A DNA stretch of 64,000 nucleotides from positions 3,410,001 to 3,474,000 of the forward strand of contig NZ_CP092431.1 of assembly GCF_022385335.1 (NCBI RefSeq). Reading direction: 5' to 3'. How positions within the stretch are numbered: position 1 is the stretch's first letter; the number at the start of each line of letters is the position of its first letter. This DNA comes from Streptomyces deccanensis. Its GTDB lineage: Bacteria > Actinomycetota > Actinomycetes > Streptomycetales > Streptomycetaceae. The notes beneath the pieces are model-generated. The model worked only from the letters and a program-made list of their open reading frames with translations. It was not told where the DNA came from and ran no database searches. This document shows, in pieces, positions 61,942-64,000 of the stretch. Made by a program: the position numbers and the translations under genes.

Positions 61942-61956
61942 GTTGCCTGAGGCAAC
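61942..61956. promoter_or_regulatory. GTTGCC palindrome upstream of the tape-measure gene
   Basis: GTTGCCT-G-AGGCAAC, 36 bases before the tape-measure start in the only long gap (95 bp) of the operon. The half-site GTTGCC also forms the palindrome at 57844-57860. A weak hairpin GGGCT/AGCCC follows at about 61961-61977. It could be an operator or an RNA hairpin. Confidence 0.5.
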
Positions 61957-62000
61957 CAGTAGGGCTGAGAAAAGCCCAACCCGCGAGGGCCGGGCTCAGG

Positions 62001-62198
62001 TCAGGCGGTCTGGGGCTGGCCGATCGGCTCGACGCCGTAGCCCTGCGCGCGGAAGTACGCGAGCGTTCGTGTCATCGGGTGCTGTACGTCGTGCTCCGGA
62101 ACGTCGATCTCGGCGACACCGTTCGTGAACTCCACGCCGGCGGAAGCGCCGGTGAAGTCCGCAACGATCGTGGTGATCCGGTACCTGGCCATGGTCAT
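62001..62198 (-). CDS. Small protein with YFRAQGY motif
   Basis: 65 aa. MTMARYRITTIVADFTGASA, then VEFTNGVAEIDVPEHD and TLAYFRAQGYGVEPI. Looks like a small beta-alpha phage-type domain; a similar pattern occurs in the 98-aa gene at 63250. The ATG overlaps the previous stop by ATGA. No function known. Confidence 0.65.
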   Translation of the reverse strand: MTMARYRITTIVADFTGASAGVEFTNGVAEIDVPEHDVQHPMTRTLAYFRAQGYGVEPIGQPQTA

Positions 62199-63007
62199 CG
62201 CCCCTCTCGGGTTGCGTGGTGGGGATGCGCGGACGCCGGATCGGGCGCCTTCACGCCGACGGGAGCGCGCCGCGTGGAGAGCGCGTGGGCCTGGGCAGAG
62301 CGGCCCATGCACGCCCACTCCTCTGGGCTGTGACGCCACTCCTCCGCGAGAGAGGGCATGGCCTTCATGACGCGGCCGAGGGTGGCGTCCGGGCCGTCGA
62401 ATGCCTGGCTCAGCTCGCCCTCGCTGAGCTTGTCCTGCCCGGTGGCGAGACGGACGGCGGCGGCCACCAGCTCGGCGGCCGACAAGAGCGTCACCATCGG
62501 CTGGCCGGTGACGATCGTCCCTTCGGGGTGGCGGGCCACGCCGTGGTGGAGCGCGAGGTCTCCGGGGGCGCCAACCTGCTCGAACTCGCCCTCAAGGGCG
62601 CGGATCCGCTGGTTGATGCTGCGGATGCGGTTGCTGCGGGCCTGGGCCACGTCGATCAGGGCGTTGACGGCTGCGGCGGCGTCGCGGATGGCTTCGGCCA
62701 GGGGGCCGTGATCGTCGTCTGTGACCAACTGGCGGGCGTCGGCGGCCAGCTGCTCGGCGCGGGCGGCCCGGTCGGCGGCCTCGGCGGCGGTCAGCTTGCG
62801 CTCGGCGGCGGTAATCCGCAGCTCGGCGAAGTCTGCGAGCTGGCGGGCCTCGGCAAGCTTGGCTGGTGTGACGTCGGGGTCACCGTCGCGGGCGCGTTCG
62901 GCAAGGGCGTCGGCCAGGCCCTGCGCTTCCCCCTTCTCCTTCTCTGCGGCGGCGAGTGCCTCGCGGGCCTGGGCGGGGGTGAGGTCGGTCGTGCTGGTAG
63001 TGCTCAT
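62195..63007 (-). CDS. Coiled-coil protein of the element
   Basis: 270 aa. Residues 8-155 are long charged helices (LTPAQAREALAAAEKEKGEA, RSNRIRSINQRIRALEGEFE) able to form a coiled coil. Residues 160-270 hold a second helical part with EEWRHSPEEWACMGRSAQAH. Not recognised as a family; by shape it could be a scaffold or an assembly protein, which is inference. Coupled to both neighbours. Confidence 0.65.
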   Translation of the reverse strand: MSTTSTTDLTPAQAREALAAAEKEKGEAQGLADALAERARDGDPDVTPAKLAEARQLADFAELRITAAERKLTAAEAADRAARAEQLAADARQLVTDDDHGPLAEAIRDAAAAVNALIDVAQARSNRIRSINQRIRALEGEFEQVGAPGDLALHHGVARHPEGTIVTGQPMVTLLSAAELVAAAVRLATGQDKLSEGELSQAFDGPDATLGRVMKAMPSLAEEWRHSPEEWACMGRSAQAHALSTRRAPVGVKAPDPASAHPHHATREGR

Positions 63008-63240
63008 TCCTGACCTCCCTGGCCGGCGGGGGTGGTGCGGGCGACTTCGAGGGCGCGGGCCTCGACGCGGGCCCGGTACTCGGCGGGAAGCGCGTCGTAG
63101 GCCGGGGTGCCGTGCAGCTTGGCGTCGGCGTCGAGGCGGGCCGCGAACTGGCGCTCGGCGTCGGCGTTGGGGTTCTTCTGGTCGGCGAAGCGGGCGCCGA
63201 CTGCCTCACTCAGGGTGGGGCGGGGCGTCTCGGGTGGCAT
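63004..63240 (-). CDS. Small charged helical protein
   Basis: 78 aa; MPPETPRPTLSEAVGARFAD, then YDALPAEYRARVEARALEV. Alternating acidic and basic helices. Overlaps the coiled-coil gene by ATGA and starts 10 bases after the previous stop. No family recognised. Confidence 0.6.
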   Translation of the reverse strand: MPPETPRPTLSEAVGARFADQKNPNADAERQFAARLDADAKLHGTPAYDALPAEYRARVEARALEVARTTPAGQGGQE

Positions 63241-63249
63241 GGGCTTCTC

Positions 63250-63546
63250 CTACGGCCAGTAGTTGCGGAGGGGTTCGCCGGGCTGCGCGGCGTCCTGGAG
63301 GTGCACGGAGGGGCTGCGCGGGTAGGTGCGGGTCTCCATGTCCTGCATGCGGGCCACGGCGGCGGTGTACTCGGCGGGGGCGGTGGCGTCGGCCTCGATG
63401 ACGTATCCGGCCCGCTGGAAGTAGGTGAGGTGCGGGTTGTTGTCGGCCACGTACGCCTCGCCGAGGACGAACCAGACGGGCGCGGTGGAGTCGACGGCGT
63501 GCGGGCCGTTCACGACGTCCCCGGCGGGGGCGAGGATCTTCTTCAC
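63250..63546 (-). CDS. Small protein with YFQRAGY motif
   Basis: 98 aa from a GTG overlapping the previous stop (GTGA). Contains WFVLGEAYVADNNPHLTYFQ and RAGYVIEADATAPAEY, related in pattern to the 65-aa protein at 62001 (VAEID...YFRAQGYGVE). C-terminal part is Pro/Arg-rich. Function unknown. Confidence 0.6.
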   Translation of the reverse strand: MKKILAPAGDVVNGPHAVDSTAPVWFVLGEAYVADNNPHLTYFQRAGYVIEADATAPAEYTAAVARMQDMETRTYPRSPSVHLQDAAQPGEPLRNYWP

Positions 63547-63941
63547 GCTGCGTGTCCCTTCCGGAAGGCGTCGAGGGCGGTGGGGTCGACCAGCCAGATA
63601 CGGCCGGCGCGGCGGGCGGGGAGGCTGCCATTGCGGGCAAGGCGCCGCGCGTACTGGGGTGAGCACTCCAGCAGCGCGGCGACCTCCCTCATGCCCAACT
63701 CCACGGTGTCAGCGGGGGCGGTAGGGGTTTCGGTGGGGAAACCGGGGGTGTCCTGCTGGTCGGCTGCGTGGAGGGCGTACAGCAGTGCGCGGATGCGGGG
63801 GGAGATTTCGCCGCCGTCGGCGCGGATGCGTGCCGTCAGGTCGCGCACGAGGGCGCGGAGGACGTCCCCGGCGACCGAGGCCGGGACGATGACCGAGCCG
63901 TCCGGCCGCAGCAGCGCGGCGACGGTGGGGTCAGGCGGCAT
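63543..63941 (-). CDS. Excisionase-type HTH DNA-binding protein
   Basis: 132 aa. Residues ~78-128 are a MerR/excisionase-like winged HTH: LGMREVAALLECSPQYARRL, ARNGSLPARRAGRIWLV, then DPTALDAFRKGHAA. The N-terminal ~75 residues are helical and of unknown role. Such domains act as recombination directionality factors or regulators. Overlaps both the upstream partial gene and the downstream gene. Confidence 0.75.
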   Translation of the reverse strand: MPPDPTVAALLRPDGSVIVPASVAGDVLRALVRDLTARIRADGGEISPRIRALLYALHAADQQDTPGFPTETPTAPADTVELGMREVAALLECSPQYARRLARNGSLPARRAGRIWLVDPTALDAFRKGHAA

Positions 63942-64000
63942 CGTCGGGTGCCGGTCCGGGACGGCGTGCCGTACGTGCGTCGAGGCGGGCGAGGATGCTG
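63931..64000 (-). CDS. C-terminal end of a further element gene (cut by window)
   Basis: The reverse-strand frame ending at 63931 encodes ILARLDARTARRPGPAPDDA plus Ala and a TGA overlapping the start of the HTH gene by 11 bases. Only 22 codons are visible; nothing can be said of function except that the operon continues. Confidence 0.5.
   Translation of the reverse strand, partial: SILARLDARTARRPGPAPDDAA

Larger units (their letters stand above)
52320..64000. mobile_element. Integrated element (actinomycete ICE-like with phage gene), one end in window
   Basis: From the comEA junction to the window end, genes are of a different kind: an SpdB/TraB conjugation set, excisionase-like HTH, Xre regulator, tape-measure protein and many small overlapping ORFs. 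No chromosomal housekeeping gene occurs in this 11.7 kb. No integrase or replication initiator is in the visible part, so the element continues further. Two arms face each other: forward 52431-57103, reverse 57221 to the end, meeting at a terminator at 57113-57150. Confidence 0.85.

Noticed and set aside
52320..64000. Complete prophage
   Set aside because: No capsid, portal, terminase, lysis or integrase gene is visible in 11.7 kb; the forward arm is a conjugation set. A full prophage cannot be excluded beyond the window but is not supported here.

Overview
The window is chromosomal DNA of a Streptomyces-type actinobacterium. It has very high GC, many GTG starts and ATGA/GTGA stop-start overlaps. 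It also carries conserved gene blocks of that group: era, corC-ybeY-phoH, hrcA-dnaJ-rsmE, lepA/rpsT/holA/comEC. No rRNA, tRNA or CRISPR array was recognised.

Layout. 1-5.5 kb: the 3' part of a GH1 beta-glucosidase with its sugar MFS transporter, a secreted protein-arginine deiminase and a VOC protein. 5.6-14.6 kb: era, an amt-PII pair whose Amt carries Glu at the first twin-His position, a secreted protein, a membrane protein, then a tight reverse-strand run of a degenerate cytidine deaminase, a MmcQ/YjbR protein, CorC, YbeY and PhoH. 14.8-20 kb: an IclR regulator divergent from a glucarate-dehydratase-like enzyme, a PfkB kinase and an MFS transporter. 20-31.2 kb (reverse strand): adenosine deaminase, RNase Z, HIT protein, tricorn protease, lipoprotein, VOC protein, RsmE, nitronate monooxygenase, DnaJ and HrcA with a perfect CIRCE operator. 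31.4-44.6 kb: MBL hydrolase, DUF3097 protein, Uma2 protein, HemW, a SpoIIE-type phosphatase, a poly-HAMP hybrid kinase with a response regulator, and a fatty acyl-CoA ligase. 44.8-52.3 kb: LepA, S20, HolA, arylamine N-acetyltransferase and ComEC.

At 52.3 kb the chromosome is interrupted. ComEC is normally translationally coupled to an upstream comEA. Here only the last ~15 codons of comEA remain, and from about 52,320 to the window end the DNA belongs to an integrated mobile element. Its forward arm (52.4-57.1 kb) is a conjugation module of the actinomycete ICE type: small proteins, a DUF2637/SpdB-like membrane protein and an FtsK/TraB-type DNA translocase, followed by a cluster of CTAGC inverted repeats. 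Its reverse arm (57.2-64 kb) holds three overlapping Cys-rich small proteins, an Xre-TPR regulator with a palindromic operator, and a compact operon. That operon contains an excisionase-like HTH protein, coiled-coil and small proteins, and a 794-aa phage tail tape-measure protein with no other recognisable tail gene beside it. Integrase, replication genes and the far attachment site lie beyond the window. This conjugation/phage hybrid inside comEA is the most unusual part of the sequence.

A second genome-level feature is a dispersed intergenic repeat (core GGGGCGCGGGGAACTGCGCG). It occurs at least seven times between genes, often as paired inverted arms with a terminator-like hairpin.
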